A DNA stretch of 64,000 nt, taken from contig NZ_JAUSXY010000001.1 of the NCBI RefSeq assembly GCF_030944625.1, positions 806,001-870,000 of the forward strand. The letters run 5' to 3'. Below, in pieces: positions 18,396 to 27,231 of the stretch. The notes under the pieces were generated by a model. That model was not told the DNA's origin and searched no databases. It saw only the letters and a program-made list of their open reading frames with translations. The stretch is from Arthrobacter sp. SLBN-112. Its GTDB lineage: Bacteria; Actinomycetota; Actinomycetes; Actinomycetales; Micrococcaceae. A program made the translations under genes and the position numbers. Numbering within the stretch: position 1 is the first letter of the stretch; each line of letters begins with the position of its first letter.

Positions 18396-18428
18396 GCCGG
18401 CTCCCCGCGCTTTGCGTGGGGAGCCGGC
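18396..18428 (+). terminator. Hairpin terminator after small ORF
   Basis: A 15-bp stem (18396-18410 with 18414-18428, one G-T wobble) with a TTT loop; no long T-run follows. The GT87 -10 box begins 3 bp later. Confidence 0.65.
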
Positions 18429-18430
18429 TG

Positions 18431-18436
18431 TAAGCT
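18431..18436 (+). promoter_or_regulatory. -10 box of leaderless GT87 transcript
   Basis: TAAGCT followed by 7 nt and the ATG at 18444, with no Shine-Dalgarno. The layout matches the Nudix, M18 and other starts in this window. Confidence 0.5.
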
Positions 18437-18443
18437 CGACTCC

Positions 18444-19907
18444 ATGCACGAGACCCAGCCGCCGGAGGGTGGACGACGGCCCCGAATCGTGGTGCCAAGC
18501 CGGAGCGATGCACTGCTCCGGAATTTCACGGAGGTGATCGGCGGCCCGCTCGGGAGCCGGGCGGATCCCGGCGTCGCCTCCCCCGGCATCTACACCGTGG
18601 AACGGGTGCTGGTGGTCCTGACCGCACTGGCGGCCCTGGTGGGCATCCTGCTCAAAGGCTATTGCCGGGTCAACGGCTGGGAGACACCAACCCAGTTCTA
18701 CGCAACCTGCTACTCGGACTTCCCGGAGCTGTTCCGGAACCGCGGCATGGCGCAGGGGGTTTTCCCCATCCTTGGCAGCGGCAGCCAGTTTGAGTATCCG
18801 GTGCTCATCGGATTGATTGCGGGGCTGACGGCCTGGTTGGTTCCCGGTGGTGACGCCAACGCCCGGGCCTTGGCCTACTTCGACATCAACGCCGTGCTGC
18901 TGGCGGCCGTGGCGATGCTCACTGTCGTGGCAATTGCCCGCATGCCCGGGCGCCGGCCCTGGGACGCCGCCATGGTGGCGGTTGCCCCCGGAATTGTCCT
19001 CGCGGGAACCATCAACTGGGATCTTTGGGCGGCCTGCCTGCTGGCTGGTGGCATGTACTTTTTTGCCCGGCAACGGCCGGTGGCTGCCGGCATCCTGATT
19101 GGTCTGGCCACCGCAACCAAGCTCTACCCGCTGCTGGTCCTGGGGGCCATCCTGCTGCTCGCCGTGCGGACCGGACGGTGGCGGCCGTTGCTGCTGACTG
19201 CCGGCAGTGCCGCCGCCACGTGGCTGGTGGCCAACCTGCCGTTCGCGGCCGCCAATCCCACTGGTTGGGCCTATTTCTTCCAGTACAGCGCGGACCGGGG
19301 TGCCGGGTACAGTTCCCCCTGGTTCGCCTACAACCTGGTGGCGGCCAGGCTGGGCTGGTCCGGGCTGGCCCCGGACGCCGTCAGCGCCCTGTCAGCCGGG
19401 CTGTTCGTGCTGCTGTGCGCCGCAATAGCAGCCATTGCACTGACGGCTCCCCGCCGCCCCCGCCTGGCGCAGCTCGCGTTCCTGATCGTGGCAGCCTTCA
19501 TCCTCACCAGCAAGGTCTACTCGCCCCAGTACGTCGTATGGCTGATCCCGCTGCTTGCCCTCGCAAGGCCGAGGTGGCGCGACTTCCTGGTCTGGCAGGG
19601 CATCGAAGCCCTGCACTGGGCCGCGATCTGGATGTACCTTGGACAGGTGACCAGCGCCGGTTCGTCCCAACACAACCTGGACATGCCGTACTACGTTCTC
19701 GCCGTTGCCGCACATATGGCCGCGGTGGCTTACCTCATGGCGCGAATCGTTTGGGACATCTACAACCCCGCATATGACCCCATCCGCCGCCATCACGTTG
19801 ATGATCCGCACGGTGGACCCTTCGGGAACGCGCCAGACTGGTTCCGGCTGGATCCGGCGCGGCCTGCGGAATCCATTGTCCCCTGGAAATCCGCGTCCCG
19901 TGCCTGA
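18444..19907 (+). CDS. GT87-family integral-membrane glycosyltransferase
   Basis: 487 residues; a hydrophilic N-terminus of about 50 residues, then roughly ten hydrophobic helices. It resembles the DUF2029/GT87 (PimE-like) polyprenyl-phosphate-mannose-dependent mannosyltransferases of actinobacteria. The periplasmic-loop pattern TQFYATCYSDFPELFRNRG with acidic residues after TM1 and the NWDLWAACL segment fit this family. The likely role is adding a sugar from a lipid-linked donor to a cell-envelope glycan or lipid outside the membrane; the acceptor cannot be told. It overlaps the downstream oxidoreductase gene by 8 bp. Confidence 0.82.
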   Translation: MHETQPPEGGRRPRIVVPSRSDALLRNFTEVIGGPLGSRADPGVASPGIYTVERVLVVLTALAALVGILLKGYCRVNGWETPTQFYATCYSDFPELFRNRGMAQGVFPILGSGSQFEYPVLIGLIAGLTAWLVPGGDANARALAYFDINAVLLAAVAMLTVVAIARMPGRRPWDAAMVAVAPGIVLAGTINWDLWAACLLAGGMYFFARQRPVAAGILIGLATATKLYPLLVLGAILLLAVRTGRWRPLLLTAGSAAATWLVANLPFAAANPTGWAYFFQYSADRGAGYSSPWFAYNLVAARLGWSGLAPDAVSALSAGLFVLLCAAIAAIALTAPRRPRLAQLAFLIVAAFILTSKVYSPQYVVWLIPLLALARPRWRDFLVWQGIEALHWAAIWMYLGQVTSAGSSQHNLDMPYYVLAVAAHMAAVAYLMARIVWDIYNPAYDPIRRHHVDDPHGGPFGNAPDWFRLDPARPAESIVPWKSASRA

Positions 19908-21342
19908 TGTCGCAGTAGTGGGCTCCGGTCCCAACGGGCTGTCCGCGGCAGCGGTCATGGCAAGGGCAGGGCTGTCCGTGGAAGTCTTTGAGGCTGCCCC
20001 GACCATCGGCGGCGGCACGCGCACCACCGAACTCATGCAGCCGGAACACTTCCACGACGTCTGCTCCGCGGTGCATCCCATGGCGTTGGCATCCCCGTTC
20101 TTCCGTGCCTTCGAGCTGCCCCGAAGGGTGGACCTGATCACCCCTGAGGTGTCCTACGGTTCCCCGCTGGACGGCGGCCGGGCCGCGTTGGCTTACACAT
20201 CGCTGGAACGCACCGCCGCGGAACTGGGCCGGGACGGCGCTGCCTACCGCCGGCTCATGGGACCGCTGGTCCGGCACATTGACGACATCATGGATTTCAC
20301 CCAAAACCAGCTCCTGCGCATCCCCCGGAATCCGGTAATGGCAGGCGTTTACGGACTCCGGACGCTTGAACAGGGAACCCGATTGTGGAACGCAAGGTTC
20401 CGGGAGGACCTTGCGCCTGCCCTCCTGAGCGGAGTTGCCGCCCATGCCATCTCGCATTTGCCTTCCCTGGCAGCGTCCGGGGCCGGCCTCATGCTCGGTG
20501 CACTGGGGCATGCCGGCGGATGGCCCATTCCCCGCGGCGGCTCTGCATCCATCGCGGCAGCCCTCGCCGACGATATCCGCGCCCACGGCGGCGTCATCCA
20601 CACGGATGCCCCCATCGACCGGCTGGAACAACTTCCTCCCACCAGGGCCACCCTGCTGGATGTGGCGCCCCGCGGACTGCTGGACATGGCAGGCGAATCC
20701 CTGCCGGGCCACTACCGCAGGGCGCTCGAGGAGTTCCGGTACGGAAACGGCTCCTGCAAGGTGGACTTCATTCTGTCCGGCCCGGTGCCGTGGCAGGCCC
20801 GCGGACTTGCCGACGCCGGCACCGTCCACGTGGGCGGCACCCGGGCCGAGCTGGCGGCTTCGGAGAACGAGGTCAGTGCCGGCCGCCATCCTGAACGGCC
20901 CTATGTCCTGGTGGCCCAGCCCTCCCGGTTCGACCCGGGCCGGGCCCCGGACGGGCGGCACACGCTGTGGACGTACTGCCACGTTCCCGCAGGCTCCACG
21001 CGGGACATGACCGGCCAGGTGACGGCGCAGCTGGAGCGGTTTGCACCGGGATTCCGCGACCTCGTGGTGGAATCGCACGCCATCACGGCGGCGCAGCTGG
21101 CCCAGTACAACCGCAACTACGTTGGCGGCGACTTCAGTGCCGGCGTCATGGACGTGCGCGGCCTGATCCAGAAGCCTGTGGTGTCCCCCGTCCCGTGGCG
21201 GACCCCGCTGTTGGGCGTCTACCTCTGTTCATCGTCCACGCCCCCTGGCCCGGGCGTCACGGGGATGCCCGGGATGCACGCGGCCACGTACGCCCTGAAG
21301 GACATCTTCAAGCTGCCGGTTCCGGACCTGTCCCTCGGCTAG
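19900..21342 (+). CDS. FAD-dependent oxidoreductase, phytoene-desaturase-like
   Basis: 480 residues from GTG 19900. An N-terminal dinucleotide-binding motif VAVVGSGPNGLSAA (residues 4-17) with a glutamate at the end of the second strand (EVFEA) is followed by GGGTRTTE, the typical second-glycine region of the phytoene dehydrogenase/amine-oxidase-like NAD(P)/FAD superfamily. The C-terminal flavin-contact region is SSTPPGPGVTGMPGMHAA. The substrate is unknown; no carotenoid genes are nearby. It is translationally coupled to the GT87 gene. Confidence 0.85.
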   Translation: MPDVAVVGSGPNGLSAAAVMARAGLSVEVFEAAPTIGGGTRTTELMQPEHFHDVCSAVHPMALASPFFRAFELPRRVDLITPEVSYGSPLDGGRAALAYTSLERTAAELGRDGAAYRRLMGPLVRHIDDIMDFTQNQLLRIPRNPVMAGVYGLRTLEQGTRLWNARFREDLAPALLSGVAAHAISHLPSLAASGAGLMLGALGHAGGWPIPRGGSASIAAALADDIRAHGGVIHTDAPIDRLEQLPPTRATLLDVAPRGLLDMAGESLPGHYRRALEEFRYGNGSCKVDFILSGPVPWQARGLADAGTVHVGGTRAELAASENEVSAGRHPERPYVLVAQPSRFDPGRAPDGRHTLWTYCHVPAGSTRDMTGQVTAQLERFAPGFRDLVVESHAITAAQLAQYNRNYVGGDFSAGVMDVRGLIQKPVVSPVPWRTPLLGVYLCSSSTPPGPGVTGMPGMHAATYALKDIFKLPVPDLSLG

Positions 21343-21415
21343 GTCCAAAGGACGGCGACGCTGCCACAACCGCCTGGCCTGCGGCGGCACGGCGCAGCAC
21401 GCTGCCGGGCCGGGG

Positions 21416-21421
21416 GATAAT
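21416..21421 (+). promoter_or_regulatory. -10 box of leaderless PBP transcript
   Basis: GATAAT followed by 6 nt and the ATG at 21428, with no Shine-Dalgarno in between. Inferred. Confidence 0.45.
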
Positions 21422-21427
21422 GGCCCC

Positions 21428-23416
21428 ATGGGGAAATCAACAAAACTTTCGCTTGCCGTAGCTGCGCTCGTCCTGGGTACTTCCCTGGTGGCCTGCGACG
21501 ACGGAAAGAGCGGGGCTGAAGCCGCCGCCCAACAGCTGGCCGGCGCGGTCTCATCGCTGGACGTTGGCTCGGTGGCCTTTGACGGCAAGGACGCTGCCGC
21601 GGCCAACGACCAGCTGCACCAGGTCTTCGCGGCCCTGGATCCGCAGAAGCCCGAGGTCCAGGCAGGCGGACTCACCCTGGACGGCGATAAAGCGTCTGCG
21701 CCGCTGAGCTACACCTGGAAGTTCGGCGACGCCGAGTGGAAGTACACCAGCTCGGCGAACTTCAGGAAGTCAGGCGATAAGTGGCTGACGGTGTGGGACC
21801 CGGCGCTCCTGGCACCCGGCCTTACGGACAGCGAGATTGTCACCAAGGGTTCCCAGTCCCCCCAGCGGGCCGACATCCTTGGTGCCGGTGACGCTCCACT
21901 GGTGACGTACCGTCCCGTGGTGAATGTGGGCATCGACAAGCCGCAACTGGGTGCCGCAGACCCCGCCGATTCCGCCGGCAAGCTGGCCGCGCTGGTGGGA
22001 GTGGACCCCGCCGCCTACGTACAGCAGGTCAAGGCCGCGGGTGCGCAGGCCTTCGTTTCGGCAATCACGCTGCGTGAAGAAGGCCGGACCATCTCGGATC
22101 AACAGATCCAGGCCATCCCGGGTGCCCGCGGCATTCCCGCGTCCGTCCCGCTGGCCCCCAGCCGGACGTTTGCCCGCGCCGTGCTCGGCTCGGTGGGCGA
22201 AGCCACCGCAGAACAGATCGACGCATCGAACGGTGCCCTGGACGCCGGCGATGTCACGGGCATCGGCGGGCTCCAGCAACAGTACGACGCGCAACTCCGC
22301 GGATCGGACGCCGTCGTCATCCGGGCGCAGCGCGCCGACCTGACGCGCGAACAGATCCAGTCCGCCGGGACCGACCCCCGGCGCGTCCTTTTCCAGGTGG
22401 CAACCAAGCCCGGGACACCGCTGAAGACCACCCTCGATCCTCGGCTGCAGACCTTGGCCGAGACCACCCTGGAGGGTGTGGGGCCGGCGTCGGCCATCGT
22501 GGCACTCCGGCCCTCCACCGGCGCCGTGCTCGCCGCGGCCTCCGGTCCGGGCAGCAACGGCTACAACACGGCGATGCTGGGCCAGTACGCCCCGGGCTCG
22601 ATCTTCAAGATGGTGGATTCCCTGGCAATGTTCCGGAACGGCATGAATCCGGATTCCACCGTCCAGTGCACCCCCACCCTCACGGTGGACGGGCGCACCT
22701 TCAAGAACTCCGAAGGCTACCCGGCAACGTCCCTTGGCACGGTAACCGTCCGGGATGCCTTTGCGCACTCCTGCAATACCGCCTTCATTTCCCAGCGCGA
22801 CTCGGTATCGCAGAGCCAGCTCGAGGCCGCTGCCACCTCCATGGGCGTGGCGGTCGAGGCGCCGAAACTCGGCGCGGAAGCGTTCCTGGGATCCGTGCCC
22901 GGCCAAGCGCAAGGCACCGAACACGCAGCATCCATGATCGGCCAGGGCAAGGTATTGCTCTCCCCCTTGGCCGCGGCGATCATGGCCGGCTCCGTAGCCA
23001 AGGGCGCCCCCGTCTCGGCGCAGCTGGTCCTCAACCCCGACGCCGGTGCCGCCGCCGCGGGAACCACCGCAGGGTCCACGGCTCCGGCGGCTGCGCCGAC
23101 AGCTACGGCCACAGCCGAAGCTCCGTCCACGGCATCGGACAAACCGATCACGGCAGCCGAAGCGGCATCGCTGGCTGACATGATGCGCGCCGTCGTCACC
23201 TCCGGCCATGCAGGGTTCCTCGCCAGCGTCCCCGGTGCGCCCGTGGGTGCGAAAACCGGAACCGCCGAGTTCGGCACCGAGAATCCGCCCAAGACGCACG
23301 CCTGGATCGTGGCCGTCCACGGCGACCTCGCCGTGGCAGTGTTCGTGGAGGACGGCGGCCTGGGCGCCACCACCTCGGGTCCGCTGTTGAAGCAGTTCCT
23401 CACCGCCGCCGGCTAG
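21428..23416 (+). CDS. Penicillin-binding transpeptidase lipoprotein
   Basis: 662 residues. A signal peptide ends in a lipobox LVAC (Cys about residue 23), so it is a membrane-anchored lipoprotein. An NTF2-like MecA-type N-domain (about 30-150) and a PBP dimer-like middle region precede a C-terminal transpeptidase domain. The three active-site motifs are all visible: SIFK (about 395-398), SCN (HSCNTAF) and KTGTAEFG near 613. It is a class B PBP crosslinking peptidoglycan. An Ala/Thr-rich insert lies before the KTG motif. It is the first gene of its transcript, and the ABC-F gene follows 25 bp later. Confidence 0.92.
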   Translation: MGKSTKLSLAVAALVLGTSLVACDDGKSGAEAAAQQLAGAVSSLDVGSVAFDGKDAAAANDQLHQVFAALDPQKPEVQAGGLTLDGDKASAPLSYTWKFGDAEWKYTSSANFRKSGDKWLTVWDPALLAPGLTDSEIVTKGSQSPQRADILGAGDAPLVTYRPVVNVGIDKPQLGAADPADSAGKLAALVGVDPAAYVQQVKAAGAQAFVSAITLREEGRTISDQQIQAIPGARGIPASVPLAPSRTFARAVLGSVGEATAEQIDASNGALDAGDVTGIGGLQQQYDAQLRGSDAVVIRAQRADLTREQIQSAGTDPRRVLFQVATKPGTPLKTTLDPRLQTLAETTLEGVGPASAIVALRPSTGAVLAAASGPGSNGYNTAMLGQYAPGSIFKMVDSLAMFRNGMNPDSTVQCTPTLTVDGRTFKNSEGYPATSLGTVTVRDAFAHSCNTAFISQRDSVSQSQLEAAATSMGVAVEAPKLGAEAFLGSVPGQAQGTEHAASMIGQGKVLLSPLAAAIMAGSVAKGAPVSAQLVLNPDAGAAAAGTTAGSTAPAAAPTATATAEAPSTASDKPITAAEAASLADMMRAVVTSGHAGFLASVPGAPVGAKTGTAEFGTENPPKTHAWIVAVHGDLAVAVFVEDGGLGATTSGPLLKQFLTAAG

Positions 23417-23441
23417 GTTCGGCCGTGGGAGGATTGACGGC

Positions 23442-25126
23442 GTGGCACACATTGACGTTTCCGGCATCGACTACTTCCTCTCCGACGGCACCCACAGCTC
23501 CTTAACGGCGTGACCTTCAAGGTCCCGGACGGCACCAAGACCGCCCTGATCGGGCCCAACGGCACGGGAAAAACCACGCTGTTCCGGATCATCGCCGGAG
23601 ACCTGGTCCCGGACGAGGGTGCCATTGGACGGTCCGGAAACATGGGCATCATGCGCCAGTTCGTGGGGCAGGTCCGTGACGGTTCAACAGTCCGGGACCT
23701 CCTGGTGTCCGCTGCTCCTCCGGCGCTGGCGGCCGCTGCCCGCGAGGTTGATGACGCCGAGCTGGCCATGCTGGAGCACGACGACGAGCCCACCCAGATG
23801 CGCTATGCCCAGGCCATTGTGGACTGGGGAGATGCCGGCGGCTATGACGTCGAAACAGTGTGGGACGAAGTCTGCATGGCCGCGCTGGGACTGCCCTTTG
23901 ACCGCGCACAGCACCGCCCGGCGTCGACCCTTTCCGGCGGCGAGCAGAAGCGGCTGGTCCTCGAAGCACTGTTCGCCGGCCCGGACGACCTCCTTCTCTT
24001 GGACGAACCGGACAACTACCTGGACGTTCCGGGCAAGCGCTGGCTGGAGGAAAAGCTCAACGAGTCGAAGAAGACGGTCTTCTTCATCAGCCACGACCGC
24101 GAACTGCTGAACAACGCCGCGGGACGGATCGTCACATTGGAGCCCGGGATCAACGGAGCCGCAGCCTGGATCCACGGTGGCGGGTTCGGATCCTACGTGG
24201 AGGCCCGCGCGGACCGGAACGCGCGCTTCGAGGAACTGCGGAAGCGCTGGGACGAGGAGCACATCAAGCTCAAGGAACTCGTCAATATGTACAAGAACAA
24301 GGCGGCCTTCCGCTCGGATATGGCCAACCGGTACCACGCCGCCCAGACCCGGCTGGCCAAGTTCCTCGAAGTGGGGCCGCCGGAGGCGCTGCCGATCGAA
24401 CAGAACGTCCAGATGCGGCTCAAGGGAGGGCGCACCGCCAAGCGCGCCATCGTGGCCGAACGGCTGGAACTGACCGGCCTGATGAAGCCGTTCTCTACCG
24501 AGGTCTGGTTCGGCGACCGCGTCGGCGTGCTGGGCTCCAACGGCTCCGGCAAGAGCCACTTCCTGCGCCTGCTCGCCACCGGCGGAACCGATCCCGAGCG
24601 CGAGCACCTGCCCGTCTCGGACGTCGAGATCGCCGAGGTTCCGCACGAAGGGACCGTCAAGCTCGGTGCGCGGATCCGGCCCGGGTTCTTTGCCCAGACC
24701 CATGTCCGGCCCGATCTCCTGGGCAAGACGCTCCTGGAAATCCTGCACCGCGGCGACGAACACCGTTCCGGGCTGGGCCGGGAGGCTGCCGCCGGCGCCC
24801 TGGATGGTTACGGCCTGGCAGGGCAGTCGGAACAAAAGTACGAATCCCTCTCCGGCGGCCAGCAGGCGCGTTTCCAGATCCTGCTCCTCCAGCTCAGCGG
24901 TGCCACCCTGCTGCTGTTGGACGAGCCCACGGACAACCTCGACCTGCACTCCGCCGAAGCGCTGGAACGGGCCATTGACCACTTTGAGGGCACGGTGCTC
25001 GCCGTCACCCACGACCGCTGGTTCGCACGGACGTTCGACCGGTTCCTGGTGTTCGGATCGGACGGGAAAGTGTACGAATCAGCCGAGCCGGTCTGGGACG
25101 AACAGCGGGTGGAACGCGCCCGCTGA
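23442..25126 (+). CDS. ABC-F family ATPase with apparent 2-bp frameshift near its start
   Basis: Soluble tandem-ATPase of the ABC-F class (ribosome-associated translation factors, some antibiotic-protecting). Two nucleotide-binding domains: Walker A GPNGTGKTT and GSNGSGKSH, signatures LSGGEQKRL and LSGGQQAR, and Walker B LLLLDEPDNYLD and LLLLDEPTDNLD. From the GTG at 23442 (Shine-Dalgarno GGGAGG) the frame reads MAHIDVSGIDYFLSDGT, then runs to a TGA at 23511. Deleting one CA from CACA at 23493-23496 gives ...DGTQLLNGVTFKV and joins the long frame. As written, only a protein restarting at GTG 23510 would be made, lacking the first strands of domain 1. Confidence 0.85.
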
Positions 25127-25141
25127 CCACGCCGTGAACAA

Positions 25142-25186
25142 CTTCATGAGCAAATGATCAGAAATTGATATCATTTGCTCATGAAG
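25142..25186. promoter_or_regulatory. Operator: 17-bp perfect inverted repeat over the DeoR-gene start
   Basis: CTTCATGAGCAAATGAT (25142-25158) and its exact reverse complement (25170-25186), separated by 11 bp. The right arm covers the -10-like TATCAT and the ATG of the regulator gene. The long perfect symmetry, lack of a T-run and position all point to an autoregulatory operator rather than a terminator. Confidence 0.8.
25169..25174 (+). promoter_or_regulatory. -10 box of leaderless DeoR-MFS transcript
   Basis: TATCAT followed by 6 nt and the ATG at 25181; no Shine-Dalgarno. It is buried in the right arm of the operator, so repressor binding would block both promoter and start. Confidence 0.5.
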
Positions 25187-25954
25187 ACGGATGAGCGGCA
25201 CAGGCTTATCGCCGATATCCTCCGGCAACAAGCCGAAGTCAGCGTGGAAGAGCTGATGCTGGCCTGCGACGCCTCCGGGCCCACGATCCGCCGCGACCTC
25301 GAAACACTGGCGGGCAACGGCGTCCTCCGGCGGATCCACGGCGGAGCCAGGAGCCTGATCGGGCAGGGGCAGAACCCCGGCTACGGACTGCGTGAGCTGG
25401 AGGACCGGGACGCGAAGAAGCGCATCGCCGCCGCCGTCGCCGGGCTGCTGATGGAACGCGAACATGTCTGGCTGGACAGCGGAAGCACGGCCACCGAAAT
25501 CGCCCGTGCTGTCACCGGCCGGGAACTGACCCTGATGCCGATGTCCCTGCCCGGGCTCAATGCGGCCGCCGGCGGGGACAGTGCGGCGGGTTCCCGCCCG
25601 GCGTTGTTGCTGCCAGGGGGAAGCCTGGTGCCCGGTGAACTCTGTTTCCGGGGGCCCCTGGCCGAATCCAACATCAGGTCACTGCGGTTTGACACCGCCG
25701 TGGTCACCCCATGTGCCGTGGACTTCACTGACGGCCTCCTGGCCCACGACCTGGACGATGCCGCTCTCAAGAGAGCCGGCCTCGACTCTTCAGCACGGGT
25801 GATTGTTGCCGCATCGGCGGCAAAATGGCAGGCGCACGCGAGGGTCCTCATCGGCGGCCTGGACCAGGTGGACGTGATCGTGACCGACCGGAAATTCAGT
25901 GGCCAGGAACAAGCCCAACTCGACAAGTACTCCGTGGAAGTAGTGAACGTATGA
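25181..25954 (+). CDS. DeoR/GlpR-family transcriptional regulator
   Basis: 257 residues. N-terminal winged helix-turn-helix (about 3-57: ERHRLIADILRQQ ... IRRDLETL ... GVLRRIHGGA, the GlpR-type signature) and C-terminal phosphosugar-sensing domain with the ligand-loop motif DSGSTATEIA and the IVAASAAKW segment. Family members are usually repressors released by a sugar phosphate. It is coupled to the MFS transporter by an ATGA overlap, so it probably controls that transporter and itself through the palindrome at its start. The ATG was chosen because it sits in the leaderless position; TTG 25175 is an unlikely alternative. Confidence 0.9.
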   Translation: MKTDERHRLIADILRQQAEVSVEELMLACDASGPTIRRDLETLAGNGVLRRIHGGARSLIGQGQNPGYGLRELEDRDAKKRIAAAVAGLLMEREHVWLDSGSTATEIARAVTGRELTLMPMSLPGLNAAAGGDSAAGSRPALLLPGGSLVPGELCFRGPLAESNIRSLRFDTAVVTPCAVDFTDGLLAHDLDDAALKRAGLDSSARVIVAASAAKWQAHARVLIGGLDQVDVIVTDRKFSGQEQAQLDKYSVEVVNV

Positions 25955-27159
25955 GCATCAATGCCGGTACTGAACAGCATGCGGGACTAAAAGCGGCGGC
26001 CGCGGCCACGTTTGTGGTCTTCGGCATCAATGGGCTCGTGTTCGCCAGTTGGGCAGCCAGGATCCCGGCAGTCACGCAGACGCTGCACATCACGTCCGGC
26101 CAGATGGGCACGCTGCTGCTGTGCACGGCGGTGGGGTCGCTTCTGGCACTCCCCACGGCGGGAATGGTGGTGGGCCGGATCGGCACGGCCAACACCGTCC
26201 GCTTCGCCGGGCTGCTGGCCGCGGCCGCGGGTGCAGGCATTGCCATGTCACTGTCAGCCACGTCCATTCCCGGAACCGCGGTATCGCTGTTCTTCTTCGG
26301 CATCGGCATCGGACTGTGGGATGTAGCGCAAAACATCGAAGGGGCCGACGTCGAACACAAACTTCGCCGGACCATCATGCCGCAATTCCATGCGGCCTTC
26401 AGCGGGGGTGCGTTTGTGGGCGCGCTGGTGGGCGCCGGCCTTTCGAGCCTGGGTGTGGACCTTCCGCTGCACCTGATGGTCATCGCAGGCGTCGTGGTGC
26501 TGGTGGCCCTGACCGCGCCGCGCTTCTTCCTCCCCCACATTTCCACCGCGGCCACCCCCGGGGAACCAAAGGCCGCCAAGGGCCCCTCTGCATGGCGGGA
26601 CAGCAGGACACTGCTGATCGGTGTCGTAGTCCTGGGAGCCACCCTCACCGAGGGGGCCGGCAACGACTGGATCGCCAAGGCTTCCGTGGACGGCCTGGCC
26701 ACATCGGAGTCCACGGGAGCACTCATGTTCGCCCTGTTCGTCCTGGCCATGACGGCCATGCGTTTCCTCGGCGGCCGGGTGATCGACAAGTACGGGCGGG
26801 TTGCCGTGCTGCGGGCCAGCATGGCCGCCGCGGCCGCGGGGCTGGGTCTCTTCGTCCTGGCGCAGAATATCTGGCTTGCCGGCATCGGAGCGGCCCTCTG
26901 GGGCGTAGGCGCCGCGCTGGCATTCCCGATGGGAATGTCCGCCGCATCCGATGATCCCAGGCATTCGGCAGCACGCGTCTCCGTTGTATCCACTTTGGGT
27001 TATATATCTTTCCTGGCCGGACCACCCCTGCTCGGCTACCTCGGCGACCTCACGGGCATCCATACCGCGCTGCTGGCGATCATGGCACCGATCCTCGTGG
27101 CGCTCCTGCTGGCCGGTGCCGCCCGGCCCCTGCAGGTCGACGACACCAAAGAACCCTGA
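25951..27159 (+). CDS. MFS transporter
   Basis: 402 residues with about 12 hydrophobic helices and the MFS loop signature between TM2 and TM3 (TAGMVVGRIGTANTVRFAG). It resembles the YbjJ-like/FucP-type group rather than drug exporters, but the substrate cannot be read. Start ATG 25951 overlaps the regulator stop. The DeoR partner suggests a sugar or sugar-derived substrate. The gene ends 72 bp before the PAP2-kinase gene. Confidence 0.85.
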   Translation: MSINAGTEQHAGLKAAAAATFVVFGINGLVFASWAARIPAVTQTLHITSGQMGTLLLCTAVGSLLALPTAGMVVGRIGTANTVRFAGLLAAAAGAGIAMSLSATSIPGTAVSLFFFGIGIGLWDVAQNIEGADVEHKLRRTIMPQFHAAFSGGAFVGALVGAGLSSLGVDLPLHLMVIAGVVVLVALTAPRFFLPHISTAATPGEPKAAKGPSAWRDSRTLLIGVVVLGATLTEGAGNDWIAKASVDGLATSESTGALMFALFVLAMTAMRFLGGRVIDKYGRVAVLRASMAAAAAGLGLFVLAQNIWLAGIGAALWGVGAALAFPMGMSAASDDPRHSAARVSVVSTLGYISFLAGPPLLGYLGDLTGIHTALLAIMAPILVALLLAGAARPLQVDDTKEP

Positions 27160-27219
27160 CGGGAGCAAGGGCGCCGCGCAGGGAGGAACCGGAGCCCGAG
27201 GGGCAGGGCCTCCTGGGTT

Positions 27220-27225
27220 TAGGGT
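27220..27225 (+). promoter_or_regulatory. -10 box of leaderless PAP2-kinase transcript
   Basis: TAGGGT followed by 6 nt and the ATG at 27232; no classical Shine-Dalgarno. Inferred. Confidence 0.45.
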
Positions 27226-27231
27226 GATCAC

